From an uncultured Hyphomicrobiales bacterium (GTDB lineage: Bacteria; Pseudomonadota; Alphaproteobacteria; Rhizobiales; Aestuariivirgaceae): a stretch of DNA of 7,482 nt. A program made the translations under genes and the position numbers. Shown in pieces: positions 1 through 5,623 of this stretch. The notes beneath the pieces were generated by a model. It made no database searches. It was not told the DNA's origin and was given only the letters and a program-made list of their open reading frames with translations. Within the stretch, counting starts at the first letter, position 1; the number at the start of each line of letters is the position of its first letter. Location of the stretch: NCBI GenBank assembly GCA_903930095.1, contig CAIYXE010000785.1, positions 1 through 7,482 of the forward strand, written 5' to 3'.

Positions 1-994
1 AACCGCGCTTCACGGTGTTGATGGTTTCCGCCAGGCTGTCGGCGGCGGTGTTGAAGTACTGGCGCAGACGGTCCAGCGCATCGGGGAAGGGCTGGTCGAT
101 GCGATGGGTGAGGTTGCCCTTCGCCAGATTCTCAAGGCCCTGGCCAAGCACGGTGATGATGTGCTTCGAGTTATCGTCGTTGCGCCGGTTCTGCACCGCC
201 TGGTCCTTGAAGACGGCGAGAGCACGGGCCATCTCGCCCACCTCGTCGCCGCGTGTCGCATAGGGCACATCTTCCTCGAGCCTTCCGGAGGCGAGCCGCC
301 CCATGACGCCCGAGATGTTGGTGATCGCCTTGACGACGAACTGGTGCGCAGCAAACAGCAAGAGCGTGACGACGATGGCGATCACCGCGTTGAAGATGCT
401 CACCATGTTGATGTCGGAGTCGGACTTCGCGATGCTCTCCTTCTGGATCGAAGAGGCAGCCTCCCCGATCGTGGCGGCCTTGTCTGACATATAGACACCG
501 AAATCGATGAAGGCCTTGCTCATGCGGCTGGAGAGCGCATCGACGGCCGCCTGGTCGCCGCGCTGGATGGCGGGCAGGATGCCGTCGCGGAAGTCGGACC
601 AGAATTCACTGTTCCGGCGCTCCACTTCGGCGCCGAAGGCGTTCCATTCCTCCGTGGTCATGATCTCGACCGCGGCAATGTTTTCCTTCCAGTAGGCAAG
701 CCGCTTCTTGAAATCTGCCTCAAGTACGTCGAGGCGGGGGCTGAGCTGCCCGATGAGTTCGGGCGAGTCCCTGAGCACATGCATGTAGGCAAACGGCTCG
801 GCCGGGTACAGCGGCGGCGGCAGGATGTCGGCGATGAGATCCTTGCCCTCGACGATGCGCGTGTAGTTCGGGCTGCCGATCCTGATGTCGCTGATCGAGG
901 AATAGGTCTGGAGCCCGAGGAAGGTCAGGAGTCCGATGATGACCAGTCCGAAGGTGATCATCAGCCGCTGGATGGTAAATAGACTTTTCTTCAT
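1..994 (-). CDS. Methyl-accepting chemotaxis protein, N-terminal part (cut by left window edge)
   Basis: This is the sensing half of a membrane chemoreceptor that would signal to CheA/CheW. 331 codons are visible from the ATG at 994, with no stop before the window edge. Reading in order: a short basic cytoplasmic N-terminus; membrane segment 1 at about residues 11-28; a mostly helical periplasmic region at 29-196, with the motif ADILPPPLY at 55-63; membrane segment 2 at about 197-221; and a HAMP domain at about 218-269 ending in GDEVGEMARAL. A second HAMP-like stretch follows at about 278-325 (LAKGNLTHRI, then FNTAADSLAETI). This tandem arrangement is typical of alphaproteobacterial receptors. 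The methylation helices and signalling tip lie outside the window, so the MCP call rests on the N-terminal architecture; a HAMP-containing kinase is a less likely alternative. A PilZ gene ends 54 bases upstream on the same strand. The ribosome binding site is weak (GGCGGAA). Confidence 0.87.
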   Translation of the reverse strand, partial: MKKSLFTIQRLMITFGLVIIGLLTFLGLQTYSSISDIRIGSPNYTRIVEGKDLIADILPPPLYPAEPFAYMHVLRDSPELIGQLSPRLDVLEADFKKRLAYWKENIAAVEIMTTEEWNAFGAEVERRNSEFWSDFRDGILPAIQRGDQAAVDALSSRMSKAFIDFGVYMSDKAATIGEAASSIQKESIAKSDSDINMVSIFNAVIAIVVTLLLFAAHQFVVKAITNISGVMGRLASGRLEEDVPYATRGDEVGEMARALAVFKDQAVQNRRNDDNSKHIITVLGQGLENLAKGNLTHRIDQPFPDALDRLRQYFNTAADSLAETINTVKRG

Positions 995-1048
995 GTGCGT
1001 TCCGCCGTGTCTTCGTGTGGGTTGCGGTTAGGGGTTGAACGGTTCGTG

Positions 1049-1408
1049 TCAGCCGGTTTGAGGGGTCTCCGGGCCAAGCGAGTCGTAGAGTGTCCGTGCG
1101 CCCTGCGGCGTCCGGTCATCGGGGTCGAAGGCCGCGCCGTAGCGCGGGTGGAGGGACCAGCGGATGACGCAGCGGATCTCGCCCAGCGTCTCCTGCCGCA
1201 TGAGAATCCGTTCGCCGGGCTTCAGTCCGAGCATCGGGTCAATGGTGAAGCCGATGCCTCCGGCCGAGATGTTGACGATGCGCGCGCGCAGTTCGCCGTG
1301 GCTGATGATGACTGCCGCGCCGAGGTCACATTCGCGCCTGTCGCGGCGGCGATGATCGAAAGGCTGCACGGCGCTGAACCGCTCTTCGCCCAACAGACCC
1401 ATGCTCAT
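1049..1408 (-). CDS. Stand-alone PilZ domain protein (probable c-di-GMP receptor)
   Basis: A 119-residue cytoplasmic protein consisting of little more than one PilZ domain, the common bacterial receptor for cyclic di-GMP. Both ligand motifs are visible: the arginine-rich RRxxR element at residues 21-25 (RRDRR, preceded by another Arg) and the D/NxSxxG element at 46-51 (NISAGG). A conserved-looking strand follows, with IRW at 82-84 and RYGAAF at 89-94. No membrane segment, GGDEF, EAL or other effector domain is present, so it must act by binding a partner. The ATG at 1408 follows a G-rich sequence (AGCGGGG) at a sensible distance; a second ATG two codons later is also possible. The chemoreceptor gene begins 54 bases downstream on the same strand, which suggests co-transcription and, by inference, a role in motility or chemotaxis. 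Family assignment is firm; the cellular target is unknown. Confidence 0.9.
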   Translation of the reverse strand: MSMGLLGEERFSAVQPFDHRRRDRRECDLGAAVIISHGELRARIVNISAGGIGFTIDPMLGLKPGERILMRQETLGEIRCVIRWSLHPRYGAAFDPDDRTPQGARTLYDSLGPETPQTG

Positions 1409-1603
1409 CCGACGACCCCGCTCTATGCCCTGTCCGAACGCTAGGGGGGCAACGTTGTGCCAAGCTTGAGGCCACCGTAAATCTGCGGGAGATACGATTT
1501 TTGCGCGATTCTACCGTCACTGCATCCTCTACAGGTTGTTAACGCGGCGAGTTCGGACTGAATGCCCTTGGAGGCGGGTGTGGTTTAATGTATCACTCCG
1601 TCC
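1409..1603. promoter_or_regulatory. Divergent intergenic region between PilZ and DUF2279 genes
   Basis: This 195-base stretch must hold promoters for both the leftward PilZ-chemoreceptor unit and the rightward DUF2279 gene, since no gene lies within it. It is less GC-rich than the flanking coding sequence, notably around 1480-1545 and 1580-1600. Visible elements are an 8-base palindrome CAACGTTG at 1450-1457, a GATTC (GANTC, the CcrM methylation site in alphaproteobacteria) at 1507-1511, and a TTGTTA at 1536-1541 that could be a -35 box but has only a poor -10 partner 16 bases on. No promoter can be called with confidence and no riboswitch or small RNA was recognised. Confidence 0.4.
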
Positions 1604-2650
1604 ATGAGCAGGGGCAGGGCACTCATCCTATCGGGCCTGCTGGTGTCACTACCGGGGGTGGCGCTGGCGGCAGAGGGACTCAGGCCAGCCTTTTCGGTGG
1701 AAGCCATGTCCGCCGTCGATCCTTTGCCGAGCGAGGCCCTGATCACGCGGAGCCAGCTCCGGGATCTCGAACGCCGGGAAACCATCAGGATCGAGCCCGC
1801 GTCAGCGGTCAGCGACTTCGCTGACGCCGTGCACTACAACCTCGAGAAGATCGACGTGTCGGGCTATTCCGACTACGACGCCAGCATGTTCCTCGGCCAT
1901 GCCCGCTCGATCATCTGGGACATCGCGGCCGTCTATGGCGGCGTGACCTATTTCGGCATCCAGAACTGGGATTGGGGCTCCTCCGGCTTCACCTTCGAGA
2001 GCGAGGGCTGGTTCGGCACGGACACCAAGTACGGCGGCATGGACAAGCTCGGCCATGCCTATACCGGCTACCTGCTGACGGAGTACTTCTCCCAGCGCAT
2101 CGCGCATGAGGTGGCAGATCCCAACGGCGCCATCATCAGTGGCGCCATTTTGGGCTTCGGCGTCCAGACCTACATTGAGTTCTTCGACGGGTTCTCCGGC
2201 GGCCATGGCTTCGCTTACGAGGACTTCATCGCCAACGGGGTGGGCGTCGGCTTCTCGATCCTGCGCAACACCGTCCCGGAAGTGGCGGCGAAGCTCGATT
2301 TCCGCATGGAATACCTGCCTTCGGAGTATTCTGACTTCGCGCCCGTCACCGATTACGCCGGGCAGAAATACGTGCTGGCGCTGAAGCTTGCGGGCTTCGA
2401 GGGGCTGGAGGATTCGCCCCTCAGGTTCGTTGAACTTCAGGCGGGCTATTTCACCCAGGGCTACACCGACGCCGAGCGTGATGCCGGTGTCGAGCAGAGC
2501 CGGGAGCCCTATGTTGCGATCGGCCTCAACCTCAACGAATTGCTGAACCAGGCCCCCGAAGTGCGTGAGACGACGCCGGGCCTCGCGGCCAGCCGGGCGC
2601 TCGAATATCTCCAGGTGCCCTACACCTACGTGCCGACCGCCGCCCGCTGA
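1604..2650 (+). CDS. Exported DUF2279 (YfiM-like) envelope protein
   Basis: A 348-residue protein with a short Sec-type signal peptide (basic MSRGR, hydrophobic core, probable cut after ALA at residue 22). No lipobox cysteine is seen, so it is not an obvious lipoprotein, unlike E. coli YfiM. The DUF2279 core is clear: EGWFGTDT at 134-141, GGMDKLGHAYTGYLLTEYFS at 144-163, and EFFDGFSGGHGFAYEDFIAN at 192-211, whose conserved Lys/His, Glu/Asp and Asp/Asn residues are the family hallmark. Small, Gly-rich hydrophobic segments at about 106-119, 176-190 and 212-219 suggest membrane contact. The C-terminal third (about 250-312) alternates polar and hydrophobic residues and resembles beta strands; this may mean an outer-membrane location, but it is inference. 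The biochemical role of the family is unknown to me. The start is the only ATG giving the signal peptide; its ribosome binding site is poor, with the nearest GGAGG about 29 bases upstream. The Crp-like gene follows after 53 bases. Confidence 0.85.
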   Translation: MSRGRALILSGLLVSLPGVALAAEGLRPAFSVEAMSAVDPLPSEALITRSQLRDLERRETIRIEPASAVSDFADAVHYNLEKIDVSGYSDYDASMFLGHARSIIWDIAAVYGGVTYFGIQNWDWGSSGFTFESEGWFGTDTKYGGMDKLGHAYTGYLLTEYFSQRIAHEVADPNGAIISGAILGFGVQTYIEFFDGFSGGHGFAYEDFIANGVGVGFSILRNTVPEVAAKLDFRMEYLPSEYSDFAPVTDYAGQKYVLALKLAGFEGLEDSPLRFVELQAGYFTQGYTDAERDAGVEQSREPYVAIGLNLNELLNQAPEVRETTPGLAASRALEYLQVPYTYVPTAAR

Positions 2651-2689
2651 GGGTCCACAAGCGGTCACCGCCATGCTATGCTGCGCGCC

Positions 2690-2695
2690 AAGGAG
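2690..2695 (+). promoter_or_regulatory. Ribosome binding site of the Crp-like regulator
   Basis: AAGGAG lies 8 bases before the ATG at 2704. It is a near-perfect Shine-Dalgarno sequence and decides the start of the regulator, implying that its unusual Arg/Ser-rich N-terminus really is translated. Confidence 0.75.
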
Positions 2696-2703
2696 CGGAT
2701 CGG

Positions 2704-3411
2704 ATGGTGGGGGACGGCCGGCAGAAATCATCTTCATCCGGCGGCAGACGGCGCAGGGCAGGGCCCGTGGTGGCCTGGGCAGTGCGGCGCGCGCTGCTGA
2801 CGGCTGCCCGGCGGCTTGATCTCAAGGCGCGAGAAGTGCTGTTCCACGCAGGTGACCCGGGCGAGGGCTGCTACCTTCTGCGCAGGGGCGTGGTGAAGGC
2901 CTCCGTTATCGCGCGTGACGGGCAGGAGCGGCTCCTGGCCGTGCTCGGCCCCGGCTCGCTCATCGGCGAACTCTCGCTGATCGACGGGCAGCCGCGTTCG
3001 GCCACCGTCTCCGCGCTGAAGGCCTGCCGGCTGCTGTATCTGCCGGCTGCCACCTTCTTCCGCCTGGCGGATGCCGATCTGCTGGTCTACCGGGAGGCGC
3101 TGCAAATCCTCGCCCGCCGCCTGCGGGAGACGAATGAATTGGTTTTGGCGCAGGGCACCGTGCCGGTCGCCGGCCGCGTGGCCCGCGCCTTCACCACGCT
3201 GGGGCAGGGCCTGGGGGTGGAGCACCCCGGCGGCAGGGTCCTGATCGCCAGCAAGATCACCCAGGCCGACATCGCCGGCATGGCCGGCGTGGCGCGCGAG
3301 AACGCCAGCCGCGCCATCAACGAGCTCCTGCGTGACGGCATCCTCGGCCGCGAGGGCAGCTTCTACGTGATCGCAAGGCCTGATGAGCTGATGGAGCTTT
3401 CGGAGATCTGA
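2704..3411 (+). CDS. Crp/Fnr-family transcriptional regulator
   Basis: A 235-residue DNA-binding regulator. The N-terminal beta-roll sensor domain spans about residues 38-120, with VLFHAGDPGEGCYLLRRG at 45-62 and the phosphate-binding-cassette region GELSLIDGQPRSATVSA at 88-104. The Glu (89) and Arg-Ser (98-99) that contact the cyclic phosphate and ribose in E. coli CRP are kept, so a cyclic nucleotide ligand is plausible. A long dimerisation helix runs at about 125-150. The winged helix-turn-helix is at about 185-225, with recognition helix VARENASRAI at 196-205; its RE..SR pattern matches the CRP helix that reads TGTGA-type half sites. The FNR iron-sulfur cysteines are absent (only Cys56 and Cys108). 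The first 20 residues are Ser/Arg-rich and replace the usual leading helix. The gene follows DUF2279 by 53 bases, possibly co-transcribed, and ends 4 bases from the convergent aminotransferase. Its targets are unknown. Confidence 0.92.
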   Translation: MVGDGRQKSSSSGGRRRRAGPVVAWAVRRALLTAARRLDLKAREVLFHAGDPGEGCYLLRRGVVKASVIARDGQERLLAVLGPGSLIGELSLIDGQPRSATVSALKACRLLYLPAATFFRLADADLLVYREALQILARRLRETNELVLAQGTVPVAGRVARAFTTLGQGLGVEHPGGRVLIASKITQADIAGMAGVARENASRAINELLRDGILGREGSFYVIARPDELMELSEI

Positions 3412-3436
3412 TCCGTCAGCCCTGGCTCTCGATCAG
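3408..3436. terminator. Imperfect inverted repeat at the convergent regulator/aminotransferase junction
   Basis: CTGATC at 3408-3413 is the reverse complement of GATCAG at 3431-3436. Between them, AGC (3418-3420) and GCT (3425-3427) can pair around a 4-base loop, giving a two-part hairpin that covers both stop codons. No T-run follows on either strand, so this is not a canonical intrinsic terminator. It is the only dyad seen where transcripts of the two converging genes must end, and short dyads arise often by chance. Confidence 0.25.
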
Positions 3437-4585
3437 GCGGTCGGCCAGCGTCTCCATGTCGGAGGCCTCGGCATTGGCGAAGGCGATGCGCAGGTAGCTC
3501 TCCTGTCCGGGCCCGAACATGGAGCCCGGCAGGCACAGCAGGTCATGCTCTCCGGCGAGCCGCACCGCCACCTGCTTCGCTGTCTCCCCGGTGAACGGAT
3601 GTTTCACATAGGCGAAGAGCGCGCCAGAGCTGATCAGCTCATAGCGCAGCCCCGGCCTTGCGAAGGCCCGGCGCAGCGCCGTGAGCCTGTCCTGCATCGT
3701 GGCGATCTTCTCCGTCTTCCAGCCCTCAAGCGACGTGAGCGCGAACAGGGCGGCACGCTGGGAAATGTGCGTGGGGCAGATCGCCAGGCAATCGAGGATC
3801 TTCTCGATCTCGGCCAGCACTTGCGCCGAGGCGGTGATGGAGCCGATCCGGTAACCCGTCATCGCATACGCTTTGGAGAAGCTGTAGAGATGGATGAAGC
3901 TATCCTCCCAGCCGGGCTCGGCGAAGATCCCGTGCGCGGGGGCGGGGCCGCCGCGGAAGTCCTTGTAGGTCTCGTCCATCACCAGCGCGATGCCGCGCGC
4001 GCGCGCCAGCGCGAAGAACCCGGCGATCACCTCTGGCGGGTAGATGGCGCCCGTCGGGTTGTTGGGCGAGCACAGCACGATGGCGCGGGTCTTCCCGTCG
4101 ATGAGCCGCTCCGCATCCTCCGGGCGCGGGTAATTCGTCCCCGGCGCCACGGCGGGAATGAAGCGCGCCTCGATCCCCAGCATGCCGAGCCACATGGTGT
4201 GGTTGAAGAAATAGGGAACGGGCACCACGACATTGTCGCCCGCCCTGGCGATTGCCATCATGGCGGCGGAAAAGGCCTGGTTACAGCCCGCCGTCACGCA
4301 GACATTATGCGCCGCGACGCTGCCGCCGTAATCCGCTGAAAAATGGCCGGCAATCGCGGCGCGCAGCTCCGGCAGGCCGAAGATGTCGGTATAGAGGCTG
4401 ATGCCCGGCTCATGCGCGAGCCGCGCCACCTCATCGTCGAGTTCCCCCGCGCATGACCAGCTCGGCACCGCCTGCGACAGCATCAGGATCTTGCGGTTGC
4501 GCATGCCCTGCCGGAGCCAGCCCTGCGCTTCCATGATGGGTGGTGCCTCGATCCTGTGGATGGCGGGATTGACGGCATATGTCAT
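3416..4585 (-). CDS. Class I/II PLP-dependent aminotransferase
   Basis: A complete 389-residue cytosolic fold-type I aminotransferase of usual family length. All core residues are visible: the cofactor-binding Lys238 in SFSKAYAMTGYRIG (235-248), Arg246 of the same motif, Asn176 in SPNNPTG (173-179), the DETY motif Asp204/Tyr207 (Asp for the pyridine nitrogen, Tyr for the ring hydroxyl), Tyr65 in SLYTD, and Arg366 in SYLRIAFAN (363-371) for the substrate carboxylate. The N-terminal NPAIHRIEAPPI (6-17) and YFFNHTMWLGMLGIE (125-139) place it among aspartate/aromatic/kynurenine-type relatives, but the amino acid substrate cannot be read from sequence. The frame is open upstream to 4789, but that extension would be antisense to the oxidoreductase gene and is not protein-like, so the ATG at 4585 is chosen. 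Its ribosome binding site is weak. It is transcribed divergently from the oxidoreductase. Confidence 0.93.
   Translation of the reverse strand: MTYAVNPAIHRIEAPPIMEAQGWLRQGMRNRKILMLSQAVPSWSCAGELDDEVARLAHEPGISLYTDIFGLPELRAAIAGHFSADYGGSVAAHNVCVTAGCNQAFSAAMMAIARAGDNVVVPVPYFFNHTMWLGMLGIEARFIPAVAPGTNYPRPEDAERLIDGKTRAIVLCSPNNPTGAIYPPEVIAGFFALARARGIALVMDETYKDFRGGPAPAHGIFAEPGWEDSFIHLYSFSKAYAMTGYRIGSITASAQVLAEIEKILDCLAICPTHISQRAALFALTSLEGWKTEKIATMQDRLTALRRAFARPGLRYELISSGALFAYVKHPFTGETAKQVAVRLAGEHDLLCLPGSMFGPGQESYLRIAFANAEASDMETLADRLIESQG
3994..4006. repeat. Alternating CG tract
   Basis: A 13-base uninterrupted CG alternation inside the aminotransferase gene, where it encodes part of an Ala-Arg-Ala-Arg-Gly run. 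It is easily explained by GC-rich codon choice for Ala/Arg. Such tracts can adopt Z-DNA or cause slippage, but nothing here suggests a function. Confidence 0.5.
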
Positions 4586-4651
4586 GATGGGGCACCAACG
4601 AAATGAACGGACGGTGCCGGACCATGCCGGGCGCCGCCAAGAGGTGCAAGC
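4586..4651. promoter_or_regulatory. Divergent promoter region with small inverted and direct repeats
   Basis: This 66-base gap separates the aminotransferase and oxidoreductase start codons and should contain the control region for both. It holds an inverted repeat, GGCACC at 4591-4596 and GGTGCC at 4613-4618 (16-base spacing), and a direct repeat of TGCCGG at 4615-4620 and 4625-4630, exactly one helical turn apart. Either could be an operator, but the arms are short. No convincing -35/-10 pair is seen; a TTGACG at 4569-4574 lies inside the aminotransferase gene and has no matching -10. Confidence 0.35.
4639..4646 (+). promoter_or_regulatory. Ribosome binding site of the quinone oxidoreductase
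   Basis: AAGAGGTG lies 5 bases before the ATG at 4652. It is a good Shine-Dalgarno match and supports this start. Confidence 0.6.
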
Positions 4652-5623
4652 ATGAAAGCGATCCGTATCAGCGAGACCGGCGGCCCCGAGGTGATGAAGC
4701 TCGTCGATGCCGATCCCGGAAAACCCGGCCCCGGCCAGGTGCGCGTGCGGCAGACGGCGGTCGGCCTCAACTACATCGACACCTATCACCGCTCCGGCCT
4801 CTATCCGGTGCCGTTGCCCTCAGGGCTCGGCCTTGAGGCCGCAGGGGTGGTGGAGGAGCTGGGCGAGGGGGTGACGAGCCTGGCACCGGGTGATCGCATT
4901 GCCTATGGCGTTGGCGCGCTTGGCGCCTATGCCGGCATGCGCAACATGCCCGCCAACCGCATCATGAAGCTGCCCGCCTCCATTTCAGACGAGACGGCGG
5001 CCGGCATGATGCTCAAGGGCATGACAGTGCGCTACCTGCTGCGCGCCACCTACAAGGTGCAGCCGGGGGAAACCATCCTGCTGCACGCGGCGGCGGGTGG
5101 TGTTGGCCTCATCCTCAGCCAGTGGGCGAAGGCGCTGGGCGTCACCGTCATCGGCACGGTCGGCTCGGATGAGAAGATGGCCATCGCGCGCGCCCATGGC
5201 TGCGACCATGTCATCAACGCATCCACCGAAGACACCGTGGCGCGGGTGAAGGAGATCACCGGCGGCAAGGGCGTGCCCGTCGTCTATGACGGCGTCGGCC
5301 AGTCGACGCTCATCACCTCGCTCGATTGCCTCAGCCCGCGCGGCCTGCTCGTCAGCTTCGGCAATGCATCGGGCCCCGTGAAGGCGCTGGACCTCGGCCT
5401 CCTCGCCGCGCGTGGCTCGCTTTACGTCACGCGCCCGACGCTGATGACCTACACCGCCTCCGACGAGGACCTGAAGGAAACCGCCGAAGACCTGGTGGCC
5501 ATGGTCGCCAGCGGCAAGGTCAGCATTCCGGTCAACCAGCGCTATGCGCTGGCCGATGTTGTCCAGGCCCACCGCGACCTCGAAAGCCGCAAGACCACCG
5601 GCACCACCATCCTCATTCCATGA
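4652..5623 (+). CDS. qor: NADPH:quinone oxidoreductase, zeta-crystallin type (MDR family)
   Basis: A complete 323-residue soluble enzyme, the normal length for Qor/zeta-crystallin. The family reduces quinones using NADPH, usually by one-electron transfer, and lacks the zinc of alcohol dehydrogenases. The GroES-like N-terminal domain covers about residues 1-125, with NYIDTYHRSGLYPVPLPSGL at 40-59, close to the E. coli Qor signature. The Rossmann domain carries the coenzyme motif AAAGGVG at 146-152 and the second strand GTVGSDEK at 168-175, where the Lys is placed to bind the NADPH 2'-phosphate. YDGVGQST at 212-219 and the C-terminal LESRKTTGTTIL at 310-321 are also typical. No structural-zinc cysteine cluster is present. 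The start has a good ribosome binding site. The stop codon overlaps the next gene's ATG, so the two are translationally coupled. The true substrate is unproven, since MDR enzymes vary. Confidence 0.93.
   Translation: MKAIRISETGGPEVMKLVDADPGKPGPGQVRVRQTAVGLNYIDTYHRSGLYPVPLPSGLGLEAAGVVEELGEGVTSLAPGDRIAYGVGALGAYAGMRNMPANRIMKLPASISDETAAGMMLKGMTVRYLLRATYKVQPGETILLHAAAGGVGLILSQWAKALGVTVIGTVGSDEKMAIARAHGCDHVINASTEDTVARVKEITGGKGVPVVYDGVGQSTLITSLDCLSPRGLLVSFGNASGPVKALDLGLLAARGSLYVTRPTLMTYTASDEDLKETAEDLVAMVASGKVSIPVNQRYALADVVQAHRDLESRKTTGTTILIP

Noticed and set aside
1447..1465. Sigma-54-like promoter on the minus strand (TTGGCAC then TTGC) upstream of the PilZ gene
   Set aside because: Only 4 bases separate TGGCAC from TTGC, one fewer than the strict sigma-54 spacing, and changes of one base normally abolish activity. 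It also overlaps a chance palindrome.
1802..2737. Long minus-strand open frame (311 codons) opposite the DUF2279 gene
   Set aside because: It is antisense to a clear protein family member, has low-complexity His/Arg/Gly-rich composition, and is expected in GC-rich DNA where stops are rare in the opposite frame.
3545..4339. Plus-strand open frame (264 codons) opposite the aminotransferase
   Set aside because: Arg/His/Gly-rich translation with no recognisable motif; fully inside a gene with all catalytic residues intact.
4586..4789. 68-codon N-terminal extension of the aminotransferase
   Set aside because: It would run antisense through the start of the oxidoreductase and its translation is not protein-like; family length and N-terminal motif fit the ATG at 4585.
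5326..5619. 98-codon N-terminal extension of the sulfotransferase overlapping qor
   Set aside because: The translation is Arg/Pro/His-rich and out of frame within qor; the ATGA overlap at 5620 gives a standard coupled start.
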